Below the pieces are notes generated by a model. It had not been told where the DNA came from. It searched no databases and saw only the letters and a list, made by a program, of their open reading frames with translations. Positions 55,620-64,000 of a stretch of 64,000 bases of DNA are shown here, piece by piece. The position numbers and the translations under genes are program-made. The stretch is from CAUZIZ01 sp965219855 (GTDB lineage Bacteria; Acidobacteriota; UBA6911; RPQK01; JAJDTT01): contig CBDCOR010000006.1 of the NCBI GenBank assembly GCA_965219855.1, forward strand, positions 124,001 to 188,000, in the 5' to 3' direction. The number at the start of each line of letters is the position of its first letter. Position 1 is the stretch's first letter.

Positions 55620-57298
55620 GTGCCCGTCCGAAAACCGGGGTTTTCAGAACTGTAATCTGTTGAATCGTAGACACTTATTATACTTGAGACTGCTGACAGA
55701 CCGGCTCGACCCAGCTCGATCCAGAGCAAGGACCCTCGAGCGAGGGCACGCGGGCCAAAAAGCAGCGGTTCGGCGCAGACCTCTCCCCGAGTCGGAGCCA
55801 CAAGGCAGTACGGTCAGCCACAAAAGGCTACAACAGGAGTCGGGCCAGGACGACCAGGTTATAGGTCAGGACGCTGGCATGGACGTAGCTTTGAAAGTGA
55901 GGCCAGCCTTTCCAGCTACAGCGGTGGAGACCGAAGGTGTGCTTGAGGGTCCCAATGCACCCCTCAATCCCGGCGCGGAAGCGTTTGAGTTGTTTGTAGA
56001 CCCAACTGGAACGCACCATGCTCTCAACCGTCAACCCACACTTTTTGGAAAAGGCCACATCCTGTACCCCCTGCTCTTTGGCCCAGCGCAGGTTGGCAGC
56101 CGAGGCAAAACCACCATCCCAGGCGCTCTGGCGGGGGACCTTCCCGTACAGCTGTCGATGCCGCTCTAAGAAGGGTTGCACATAGTTGCTGTCGGCCGGA
56201 TTCCCCCGTTCCACCACACAATCCAGGATCAGCGACGAGGCGCCCGTGCTGACAAACACCTTGTGGCCGAAGACCGTTTCCCGAGGGCTCTTCTTGATAA
56301 TATCGGTGTGCTCTTCGAAGAGGGAACAGATCTTCTCCTGGGCCGCGACGGCCTCGCCCGAAAGGACCCGTCGTTGAGTCTGCTCGATGACTTTGTGCAA
56401 CAGCCCCAGATAGTGGGCCAGTTGCGCCGCCACGGCCAGACTGAGGGGATCGCTCCACTGCGCGGAAGCTGCCAGCGCCTGCTCGGCATAGTGAGCCGTC
56501 TTGGACGCCACTTTGATCAGATCGCGGTAACTGTCCAGGCGCTTCTTGCCGCGGCGGTTGCGGATGTTCAGGACGCGCCGCTTGGCCCGCCGCGTATGAT
56601 CGACGAAGCCGATCCCTTCCCGCTCCCGCAGCCGCCCCAGCGACTGGGTCACGACTCGAATGCCGTCGTACAACAGCTCACTGTCGAGCGGATAGTGGAT
56701 GTTCGTCTCGACCGCCGTGGCATCGACCCGAATCCGTTGGCCTTTTTCCAGACCCCGAGCCTGCGCCCAGAGCACCAAGTGGTCGTTGATCGCCTTCCAA
56801 GTCCCCGGCTCAATCTTCCCCAGGTTCTCCGCCAGGGTGGCTTTGCTGATCGACGCCCCATAGGGCAAGCGACAGAACCTCTGACAGCTTTGCGAATCCA
56901 CCAGATGAAACTCCAGCTTGCGATAGCTGAACTGATGCAGCTGTTTGATGACGGCGCAACGCAGCACCTGCTCGGCCGTCAAACCGGGGGCGCCAACACC
57001 GGAATCGACCCTGTCAGAGAGATCTTGTACTATCAGCTCCAGCGTCTGGGGATTGTCGTCCAGGATGCGCGAGATCACCTTCAATTCATGGGCCAGCTGG
57101 TGATCGGGCCATTGCGGGGAAAGGGGGCGTTGTTTTTCACGCTTTTTACGCATCTTCGAACTCCTGAAATCGTCGTAAGTCGTTTTAGTCTAATTGTTTG
57201 CACCAAATAGTCTAGCAAACGGCCCTGACAGTTTCGGAGCTTGAAAAAGCCCTCTTTCCCCTTCCTTATCAATTACTTACACATTTCCGGACGGGCAC
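55620..57298 (-). mobile_element. ISNCY/IS5-like insertion sequence inside the metalloprotease gene
   Basis: 1,679 bp with terminal repeats GTGCCCGTCCGAAAA (left) and GTGCCCGTCCGGAAA (right, inverted), flanked by a 6-bp duplication CAGCTA at 55614-55619 and 57299-57304. The transposase runs on the minus strand. Insertion is clean, with no loss of target bases. Confidence 0.9.
55828..57153 (-). CDS. ISNCY/IS5-like transposase
   Basis: 441-residue DDE transposase, start ATG 57153 (MRKKREKQRPLSPQW). Candidate catalytic residues are Asp in IRVDATAVETNIHY, Asp in SAWDGGFASAANL and Glu in GIEGCIGTLKHTFGLHR. The N-terminal GAPGLTAEQVLRCAVIKQL block is typical of the ISNCY relatives of IS5. The frame is intact, so the element may still move. 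Family placement between ISNCY and IS1182/IS5 is uncertain. Confidence 0.85.
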   Translation of the reverse strand: MRKKREKQRPLSPQWPDHQLAHELKVISRILDDNPQTLELIVQDLSDRVDSGVGAPGLTAEQVLRCAVIKQLHQFSYRKLEFHLVDSQSCQRFCRLPYGASISKATLAENLGKIEPGTWKAINDHLVLWAQARGLEKGQRIRVDATAVETNIHYPLDSELLYDGIRVVTQSLGRLREREGIGFVDHTRRAKRRVLNIRNRRGKKRLDSYRDLIKVASKTAHYAEQALAASAQWSDPLSLAVAAQLAHYLGLLHKVIEQTQRRVLSGEAVAAQEKICSLFEEHTDIIKKSPRETVFGHKVFVSTGASSLILDCVVERGNPADSNYVQPFLERHRQLYGKVPRQSAWDGGFASAANLRWAKEQGVQDVAFSKKCGLTVESMVRSSWVYKQLKRFRAGIEGCIGTLKHTFGLHRCSWKGWPHFQSYVHASVLTYNLVVLARLLL

Positions 57299-60200
57299 CA
57301 GCTAACAAGAGGGCCTTCGAGGTCGCCGCTGGACGAGTCTTCCGTAACTATCTTCAGAGACACGCCGGACCCTTGCGGATTGACATCGGTGAGATCCCCG
57401 AGACCGCTAATGTCTCGGTCTCCCTTGGGGGATCGATGGTCCAGATCAACCAGCCCCGCATGTACCAGGGTGTCCCGGTCCGTGACAGCTATCTGACTGC
57501 GGTCATCAACCATGGGAATCTGGTACTTTTTGGCTCCCATAAGTGGGGCGATATAGATGTTTCCACCAGCCCTGATGTATCCGAGGCAGATGCGGATGCA
57601 GTGGTTCGGGCACACCTGGCGCCGTTCATAATCAGCGGAGCTTGGGGTAAGAGTCAGCTGCTGCTGGTTCCACTGGCCCCAGGCCAGGGTCCCAACGGGA
57701 TCCCCATCGGTCGCGGCTACACCCATCGCCTGGCGCGAGTCCTGCGACCGTCGATCCAGGACAACCTGGGGCGCTGGGAGGCCCTGGTGGATGCCCACTC
57801 CGGTGAGCTGATCTCGTTTGAAGACACCAACCACTACGGTTCCACTCGTAAGGTCGTGGGGGGGGTCTACCCGATCACGAACGATGGCTTGCCCCCCGAC
57901 GGCGTCGAGCAGTCTGGCTGGCCGATGCCCTTTGCCGACGTCACAAACTCCGGCAGCAGCTTCGCCACTGACAGCGGCGGCAATCTGCTGCAGTGCGTCG
58001 ACGGGAACATTAGCTCTACATTGAGCGGTCCCTTCGTGAACATGAACGACAGCTGTGGCTCCATCAGCCTGACCTCGAGCGGTGACCTCGACTTTGGCAC
58101 CTCGGGCGGCACCAACTGCACCACCCCCGGCTTCGGCGGCGGCGGCAACACCCACTCATCCCGCACCGGCTTCCACGAGCTGAACCGCATCATAGAGGGG
58201 GCGCGGGGACAATTGCCAAACAACACCTGGCTGCAACAGCAAGTCACCGCCAACATGAACCTCAACGATAACTGCAACGCCTTCTGGGACGGCGTCACGG
58301 TCAACTTCTTCACCTCCGGCGGCGGCTGTGCAAACACGGGCTGAAATTGCTGGGATATTCGACCACGAGTGGGGCCACGGGATGGATGACAATGACGCCA
58401 ACCCGTCCATCTCCAGCCCTTCAGGCGAGGGCATTGCCGACATCCATGCCGCCCTGCGGCTCGGCGACTCCTGTATCGGTCGTAATTTTCGCTCCACCGC
58501 TTGCACTGGCTTCGGCGATCCTTGTCTTACCTGCACGGGAGTCCGAGACATCGATTATGCCCAACGGGCATCGGGCAATCCTCACGACTACACCTGGTCG
58601 AACGCCAACTGCGGCAGCACCGTACACTGCATCGGGGCGGTCTACGCCGAGGCGGTATGGGATCTCTGGAAGCGCGACTTGCCGGCGATCTACGGCATGG
58701 ACAACAATACAGCCCTCGAGGTCGTCACTCGGCTGACGTTCCTGGGTGGAGGCAATGTAGGAACCTGGTTCTCGGGTGGCCCACCGTTTGGAGGCTGTGG
58801 CGGGACCAGTGGGTACCTGAACTACCTCGCCGCAGATGACGACAACGGCAACCTGAACGACGGCACGCCCCACATGACGGCGATCTTCGACGCCTTCGAC
58901 CGTCACGAGATCGCCTGCGCGACCCCGGCGATCATCGACTCGGGTTGCGCCGGAACCCCGGCGGCGGCACCCTCGGTCATCGCTACGCCGCTCGATCGGG
59001 GAGTACAACTGAGCTGGGGTGCCGTTTCAGGCGCAACCCAATACCAGATCTTCCGTACAGACGGCGTCTTCGCCTGCGATTTTGGCAAGATCAAGGTCGG
59101 CGAGACGACCGGGACGGAGTTCACGGACAGTGGTCTTCAGAACGGACGCGACTACTCCTATGTAGTGATTCCGATGGGGGCGGCCGACAGCTGCTTTGGC
59201 CCCGCCTCGGCCTGCATGACGGTGATGCCGGTTTCGGCCGCCCACCCCGAAGTAGACGCTACTTCTGCCGTCCTGACGATCAGCACCGGCGACGGAGATG
59301 ACTTCATCGACAACTGTGAGTCAGCGACGATAACCTTCGACGTATTCAATGTGGGCGGCAGCACAGCGACCAATGTTCGCATCGATGCCGTCCGGGTCGT
59401 CTCCCATCCGAGCATCACAGCAAGCACCAATCCCGTGTCACCGTCGACGCTGGCGGGCTGTGCCAGTGGTATTGGCAGCTTCGACTTCACCGCCGAAGGC
59501 CTTTCTTTTGGCGAGACGGTGACCTTCGAGGTCGACGTCACCAGCGACGAAACCGCTCCGGTTGTGACAACCCAGACGCTCACGATAACGAACGCCGAGA
59601 GCGACTTGCGAGACCGATCTCGACGGCTGGACCCTCATCCAGGGCACTTTCAACCAGACCACGAGCGGTGGCGGCGCCAATGGCAGCACCGGGTACATCG
59701 CCTCGTCGTCATTCCTCGACGACCAGTGCGATCAGGTCCGTTCTCCCCCGATAGTGCTCACCCCCACCTCGACCCTGACCGTATGGAACAACTTCGATAT
59801 AGAGAACCTCTCATCAGGCCAGTGGTGGGACCGAGCCAACTTGGCGATCTTCGACAACGGCTCGCGAAGCTCGGTCGATCCCGACAGCGGTCGACTCTAC
59901 AACGCTAGCGGAGCCGGAGCTACCTGCGTCACGCAGGGTCAGAACGGATGGGCCTCATCGGCGAACTCCTGGGCCTCGAGCGGTTGGTCGGCGTCGGCCC
60001 TGGACTCAGCTGCCCTCGCCGACAAGCCTGTCCAGCTCGACATGGCCTACGGCACCGACTTCGTGGTCAACGACAAGGGCTTCTGGTTCGATCAGGTGAC
60101 GGTGACTGACGTCGGGATCGTGATCGCCGACGGCCAGTCCGATGTCTGTGCTACAGGATGTGTCAGCGACCCAGACTGCGACGACGGTCTTTTCTGCAAC

Positions 60201-60629
60201 GGGGCCGAGACCTGCGACGCGGGCATCTGCCAGTCGGGGACAGCGGTTGATTGTAGTGACGGTGTGAGTTGTACTTTCGATTCCTGCAACGAAGCAGCTG
60301 ATTCCTGTGACAATACTCCAGATGATGCAGCCTGTGACAACGGGTCGTTCTGTGACGGAGCGGAGACCTGCGACGCGGGGCTTGGATGCCAGTCAGGGAC
60401 GGCGGTTGATTGCGGCGATGGCATCGGTTGTACGGTGGATTCCTGTAACGAAAGTACGGACTCCTGCGATAACGCGCCGGACGACGGGGCTTGCGACGAC
60501 GGCGCCTTCTGCAACGGCACAGAGACCTGCGACCCGGTCCTCGACTGCCAGGCGGGGAGCGATCCCTGTACCCCCTTGGCCTGCGACGAGGTCGGCGACG
60601 TCTGCGTGGGCGGTCCCTCCGCCTTACTC

Positions 60630-61447
60630 GAATCAGAGAGCGTGACGGTGGGCGCATCACCGCTGACGGTGAACCTCACCAACGCCTATGTCAGTCCGGT
60701 CGTCGTCACCACGGTCCAGTACCTGAACAACACCACCCCAGTGGTGCCAAGGGTCTCAAACGTCACCTCGACGAGCTTCGACGTCCGGCTCCAGAACCCC
60801 TCGGGGGGCGCGGTGGCGGCGGAGGACGTCAGCTATCTGGTGGTCGAAGAGGGCACCTGGACGATCGACGGCGTGGCGGTGGAAGCCCAGAAGTACACCT
60901 CCACGGTGACCGACGACGCTTCCACCAACTGGGTCGGTGAAGTCCAAGCTTATAACCAGGCCTACGTCAACCCGGTGGTTTTGGGTCAGGTGATGAGCGA
61001 AAACGACCCCAATTTCTCGGTGTTCTGGGAGCAGGGAAACACACGTACCAATCCGCCTTCAGCGACGGCGCTGACGACGGGCAAGACGGTGTGCGAAGAC
61101 ACGAACAGCTCGCGCCTGGACGAGACCATCGGATTAATAGTCTTCGAGGCAGGCCACGGGACGATCGGGGGCGTAGAGTTCGAGGCCGCGCTTGGGGCAG
61201 ACACGGTCAGGGGCGCAACCGACGCTCCGCCCTATACCTACACCTTCAATACCGCCTTCACTTCGGCGCCGACGGTCGCAAATGTGCAGATGGCGGGGCT
61301 CGATGGCAACAACGGCGGCTGGGCTCAGGTGCACGGGGCCACGGGGGCAACAGCGACCTCTCTGTTCCTCTCGATCGACGAGGATCAGATCGGCGATACC
61401 GAGCGCAACCACACTACCGAACAAGTCGCCTACGCCGTCTTCGCCGG
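60630..61447. repeat. Long module, copy 1 of at least 3
   Basis: About 818 bp coding for a beta-rich module (TVGASPLTVNLTNAYVSPVV to AVFAGPVV). Copy 2 spans 62586-63400 (1,956 bp further on, 3 bp shorter) and copy 3 begins at 63906 and runs out of the window. The copies are clearly similar at DNA level along their whole length. Confidence 0.88.
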
Positions 61448-61562
61448 ACCGGTGGTCTACCCGCCGGCACCCAGCTGCGTGCTCGACTCAGACTGCGACG
61501 ACGGTCTCTTTTGCAACGGAGCCGAGACTTGCGACCTGCTCAACGGCTGCCAAGCGGGCACG

Positions 61563-62516
61563 CCTCCGGTGGTAGACGACGGCGTGGCATGCACCGACGA
61601 CAGCTGTGACGAGGTCAACGACGTCGTCGTCAACACCCCCAACAACTCCCTGTGTGACAATGGTCTCTTCTGCGACGGCACCGAGACCTGCGACCCGACC
61701 CTCGACTGCCAGGTGGGAACACCTCCGGTGGTGGATGACGGCGTGGCGTGTACCGACGACAGCTGTGACGAAGTCAACGACGTCGTCGTCAACACCCCCA
61801 ACAACTCCCTGTGTGACAATGGTCTCTTCTGCGACGGCACCGAGGTCTGTGACCCCACCCTCGACTGTCAGGCAGGCGCGCCTCCGGTGGTGGATGACGG
61901 CGTGGCTTGTACCGACGACAGCTGTGACGAGGTCAACGACGTCGTCGTCAACGCCCCCAACAACGCCCTGTGTGACAACGGTCTCTTCTGCGACGGCACC
62001 GAGGTCTGTGACCCCACCCTCGACTGTCAGGCAGGCGCGCCTCCGGTGGTGGATGACGGCGTGGCGTGCACCGACGACAGCTGTGACGAGGTCAACGACG
62101 ACGTCGTCAACGCCCCCAATAATAGCCTGTGTGACAACGGTCTCTTCTGCGACGGCACCGAGACCTGCAACCCGGCCCTTGACTGTCAGGCAGGGGCGCC
62201 TCCACTCGTGGATGATGGAGTGGTGTGCACGGACGACAGTTGCGACGAGGTCAACGACGACGTCGTCAACACCCCCAACAACGCCCTCTGTGACAACAGT
62301 CTCTTCTGCGATGGCACCGAGACCTGCGACCCGGCCCTCGACTGTCAGGCGGGCACGCCTCCGCTGCTGGATGACGGCGTGGCGTGCACCGACGACAGCT
62401 GTGACGAGGTCAACGATGTCATTGTCAACGCCCCCAACAACGCCCTCTGTGACAACGGTCTCTTCTGCGATGGCACCGAGACCTGCGACCCGGCCCTCGA
62501 CTGTCAAACGGGTAGT
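61563..62516. repeat. Six 159-bp tandem repeats encoding Cys-rich modules
   Basis: Six exact 159-bp (53-codon) units, anchored at CCTCC at 61563, 61722, 61881, 62040, 62199 and 62358. Each codes for DDGVACTDDSCDEVND..NNALCDNGLFCDGTETCDP..DCQ. All units have the same length and differ only by substitutions. Related but more divergent Cys-rich units lie at about 60160-60600 and 63425-63890. Confidence 0.93.
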
Positions 62517-62585
62517 GATCCATGCGACCCCTTGGGCTGCGACGAGGTCGGTGACGTCTGCGTCGCTGGCCCTTCGGCCTCTCTC

Positions 62586-63400
62586 GAATCGGACGGCGTG
62601 ACGCTGGGCGCGACACCACTGACCGTGAACCTCACCAACAGCTATTTCGGCCCAGTCGTCGTCGCCACGGTGCAGTACCTGAACAACAGCACGCCCGTGG
62701 TGACACGGGTCTCAAACGTCACCTCGACGAGTTTCGATGTCCGGCTCCAGAACCCCTCGGGGGGCGCGGTGGCGGCGGAGAACGTCAGCTACTTGGTGGT
62801 CGAAGAGGGCACTTGGACGATTGACGGCGTGGCCGTGGAAGCCCAGAAGTACACTTCCACGGTGACCGACGACAATAACAGCTGGGTCGGTGAGGTGCAA
62901 ACCTACAACCAGACTTACACCAACCCAGTGGTTCTGGGTCAGGTGATGAGCGAAAACGACCCCAATTTCTCGGTGTTCTGGGATCAGGGAACGGCTCGGG
63001 ACAATCCACCTTCAGCGACGGCGCTGACGAGCGGTAAAACGGTGTGCGAAGACACGAACAGCTCGCGCCTGGACGAGACCATCGGATTCATCGTCTTCGA
63101 GGCGGGCCAGGGGACGATCGGGGGCGTGGAGTTCGAGTCCGCGCTTGGGGCCGACACGGTCCTGGGGGTGACCAACGGTGCACCCAACACCTATACCTTC
63201 AATACCGTCTTTAGCTCGACGCCGACGGTTGCCAATGTGGAGATGGCGGGGGTTGACGGTGGCAACGGTGGCTGGGCCCAGCTGCACGGAGCGACCGCGG
63301 CGACAACGACGTCTCTGTTCCTCTCGATCGACGAGGATCAGATCGGCGACACCGAGCGCAACCACACCACCGAACAGGTCTCCTACGTCGTCTTCGCAGG
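62586..63400. repeat. Long module, copy 2 of at least 3
   Basis: Second copy of the long module (starting at ESDGVTLGATPLTVNLTNSY). Each module shows three parts of similar build: VSYLVVEEGTWTIDGVAVEA, IGFIVFEAGQGTIGGVEFES and VSYVVFAGPVV all end a strand-rich stretch that begins with NPVV/SPVV/APTV. Confidence 0.88.
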
Positions 63401-64000
63401 ACCGGTAGTCTACCCGCCGGCGCCCAGCTGCGTGCTCGACTCAGACTGCGACGACGGTCTCTTCTGCAACGGCGTCGAGACTTGCGACGCGGGCAGTGGC
63501 ATCTGCCTCTCGGGGGCACCGGTCAGTTGCGACGACGGCGTCAGCTGCACGGTTGACTCATGCAACGAGGCAACCGACTCCTGCGACAACACGCCCAATA
63601 ATAGCCTGTGTGACAATGGTCTCTTCTGCGACGGCGCCGAGGTCTGCGACCCGGCTCTCGACTGTCAGCCGGGCACGCCTCCGCTGCTGGACGACGGCGT
63701 GGGCTGCACCGACGACAGCTGTGACGAGGTCAACGTCGTCGTCGTCAACGCCCCCAACAACGCCCTCTGTGACAACGGTCTCTTCTGCGATGGCGCCGAG
63801 GTCTGCGACCCGGTCCTTGACTGCCAGGTGGGCGACGATCCATGCTCTCCCTTGGGCTGCGACGAGGTCGGTGACGTCTGTGTCGGTGGACCCTCAGCCT
63901 CTCTCGAGTCGGACAGCGTAACGGTGGGCGCCACGCCGGTAACGGTGAATCTGACCAACGTCTACCTCAGTCCGGTCGTCGTCGCCACGGTGCAGTACCT

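Larger units (their letters stand above)
57299..64000 (+). pseudogene. Giant secreted metalloprotease with modular repeat tail (3' end outside window)
   Basis: Continuation of the protease gene. Order: propeptide (FTP-like, VPVRDSYLTAVINHGNLVLF), catalytic domain with HEWGH at about 58366 and a downstream EGIADIHAALRLG that can supply the third zinc ligand, a fibronectin-like segment, then repeats to the window edge. Two frameshifts occur. One is an extra T at 58342 that turns NTGEIAGIFDHEWGH into a stop. The other, at 59606-59612, comes before ETDLDGWTLIQGTF. From 59610 the frame is open to base 64000. The tail alternates Cys-rich modules (CDDGLFCNGAETCD) with about 275-residue modules (SFDVRLQNPSGG .. 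FAGPVVYPP). More than 2,100 codons are visible. Role inferred: surface adhesion or matrix degradation; dead unless repaired. Confidence 0.85.

Noticed and set aside
1928..58343. Stop-codon reassignment explaining the in-frame stops
   Set aside because: TAG, TGA and TAA all occur as interruptions, while intact genes end with the same codons; frameshifts occur as well.
61488..62507. Minus-strand frame with regular repeats across the Cys-rich array
   Set aside because: Antisense image of the 159-bp coding repeats; the plus frame shows conserved Cys spacing.
61563..62516. CRISPR array
   Set aside because: Units are 159 bp, coding, with no short repeat-spacer alternation.

Overview
The window looks like an Acidobacteriota chromosome, possibly of a host-associated or otherwise decaying lineage. 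The taxonomic clues are a GWxTD-domain protein, a TonB receptor with a carboxypeptidase-regulatory N-terminus, a CRTAC1/ASPIC-UnbV plus TPR pair, PSD1 (DUF1549/DUF1553) plus DUF1501 cassettes and many aldo/keto reductases. Base composition is fairly GC-rich. These families also occur in Planctomycetes and Verrucomicrobia, so the phylum call is an inference. I saw no rRNA, tRNA, CRISPR array or origin.

Layout. 1-1.8 kb: truncated copy of a group II intron beside a hairpin repeat. 1.9-7.9 kb: an amidase with an in-frame stop, then a TIR / nSTAND / transmembrane / coiled-coil gene on the minus strand broken by an amber codon and a frameshift. 8.4-16.7 kb: class III aminotransferase, oxidoreductase remnant, ceramidase-like protein, broken Kelch protein, sialate O-acetylesterase-like protein, secreted protein. 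16.8-19.5 kb: decayed PSD1 + DUF1501 cassette. 19.7-24.6 kb: aldo/keto reductase, then a nest of group II intron, IS1380-family element and hairpin repeat. 24.9-27.1 kb: truncated PSD1 gene joined tail to tail to a truncated nitrilase. 27.5-33.0 kb: aldo/keto reductase, Kelch-sodium symporter fusion, RidA, NHL protein. 33.1-35 kb: second IS1380 copy. 35.3-41.6 kb: CRTAC1 and TPR genes (4-bp overlap), frameshifted TonB receptor. 41.9-46.1 kb: intact PSD1 + DUF1501 cassette. 46.3-52.1 kb: phytanoyl-CoA dioxygenase-like protein, frameshifted GWxTD protein, sodium symporter, aldo/keto reductase. 52.4-54.2 kb: frameshifted IS1634-family element. 54.9-64 kb: galE fragment, then a very large secreted metalloprotease gene (HEWGH motif) split by an ISNCY-like element and followed by long modular repeats that run off the window.

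Two themes dominate. The first is gene decay: at least nine frameshifts, five in-frame stops (all three stop codons), one large internal deletion and one double truncation in roughly 30 genes. The second is mobile and repeated DNA. A 76-82 bp cruciform-like repeat occurs eight times (some partial), often just 3' of genes. A group II intron has entered that hairpin at the same base twice, and the CTAG created at one intron-exon junction was then used by an IS1380 element. The intact genes look catabolic: symporters, oxidoreductases, amidohydrolases and secreted esterases.
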